From positions 1 to 30,936 of the forward strand of contig CAJUMS010000027.1 in assembly GCA_910587465.1 (NCBI GenBank): a stretch of DNA of 30,936 nucleotides, written 5' to 3'. A program made the position numbers and the translations under genes. Below are positions 30,780-30,936 of the stretch, in pieces (positions within the stretch are counted from its first letter, which is position 1; every line of letters starts with the position of its first letter). The DNA is from an uncultured Oscillospiraceae bacterium (lineage in GTDB: Bacteria; Bacillota; Clostridia; Oscillospirales; Ruminococcaceae). The notes beneath the pieces were generated by a model, which saw only the letters and a list, made by a program, of their open reading frames with translations, was not told the DNA's origin and did not search any database.

Positions 30780-30871
30780 GGCAAAAGTCGCAAGCGATAA
30801 GTGCGACCGAAGCAAGGCGGAGGGAGTGCTGTTTGGCTAGGGCGGTTTGACGCCCGGCGCAAGCTTTTGCC
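30780..30871. repeat. Inverted repeat near the window end
   Basis: GGCAAAAG (30780-30787) and CTTTTGCC (30864-30871) are perfect complements and enclose a second hairpin, GGGCG (30840-30844) with CGCCC (30851-30855). No T-run follows. The 218 bp after the amidase gene hold no gene I can support. The purine-rich GC wording is similar in style to the asp23 leader. Confidence 0.5.
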
Positions 30872-30936
30872 TTATATTAAGATAAGACCTGCAAATAAAA
30901 GTCAAGGGGTAAAGTGAAGATTTCATCTAATTTTCA

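Overview
The window reads as chromosomal core DNA of an endospore-forming member of the Bacillota, most likely class Clostridia and perhaps the Oscillospiraceae/Ruminococcaceae. The evidence is a full spoIIIAA-AH operon, a 28-codon spoVM, a PASTA-domain kinase of the PrkC type, T-box leaders, consensus sigma-A promoters and Bacillus-like gene order. The taxon is an inference, since no rRNA gene is present. I saw no tRNA, CRISPR array, prophage or intact transposon.

Layout. (1) 114-4552, plus strand: prkC, rsgA, thiN and a coupled unknown gene, ending in a two-way terminator. (2) 4604-5527, minus: an AraC-type regulator with a C-terminal effector-binding domain; its promoter lies beside a divergent sigma-E-like promoter. 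(3) 5737-10733, plus: the eight spoIIIA genes, with RNA hairpins at the AD/AE, AE/AF and AG/AH junctions. (4) 10782-11056, minus: spoVM and a small membrane protein, facing spoIIIAH. (5) 11148-20658, plus: a strong promoter, a leader of about 295 nt, then a tightly packed operon asp23-nusB-xseA-xseB-ispA-(PAP2-like)-dxs-tlyA-nadK-argR-recN. (6) 20688-25368, minus: an isoleucine-type T-box leader, ilvA, an unknown gene, ridA, a lipoprotein and a leucine-rich repeat protein. (7) 25410-26118, plus: thrH, divergent from ilvA. (8) 26117-28164, minus: a tyrosine T-box, a GNAT acetyltransferase and tyrS. (9) 28351-30152, minus: aroF-type DAHP synthase and another GNAT gene. (10) 30206-30718, plus: an amidase-domain protein.

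How the genes work together. The spoIIIA proteins form the mother cell-to-forespore feeding channel, and SpoVM marks the forespore surface for coat assembly. The asp23-recN block joins isoprenoid precursor supply (dxs, ispA, PAP2-like), nucleic-acid functions (nusB, xseAB, tlyA, recN), NADP synthesis and arginine control. ThrH, IlvA and RidA lie on the homoserine-threonine-isoleucine route: IlvA makes a reactive enamine that RidA clears, and the AUC specifier of the leader fits isoleucine control.

Most unusual points: two genes (rsgA and the leucine-rich repeat gene) have no ATG, GTG or TTG start where their conserved reading frame begins; a 125-bp inverted repeat between spoIIIAE and spoIIIAF buries the spoIIIAF ribosome binding site; the ilvA T-box leader lacks a recognisable tRNA-acceptor-binding T-box sequence; and the asp23 leader holds a duplicated terminator-like segment.
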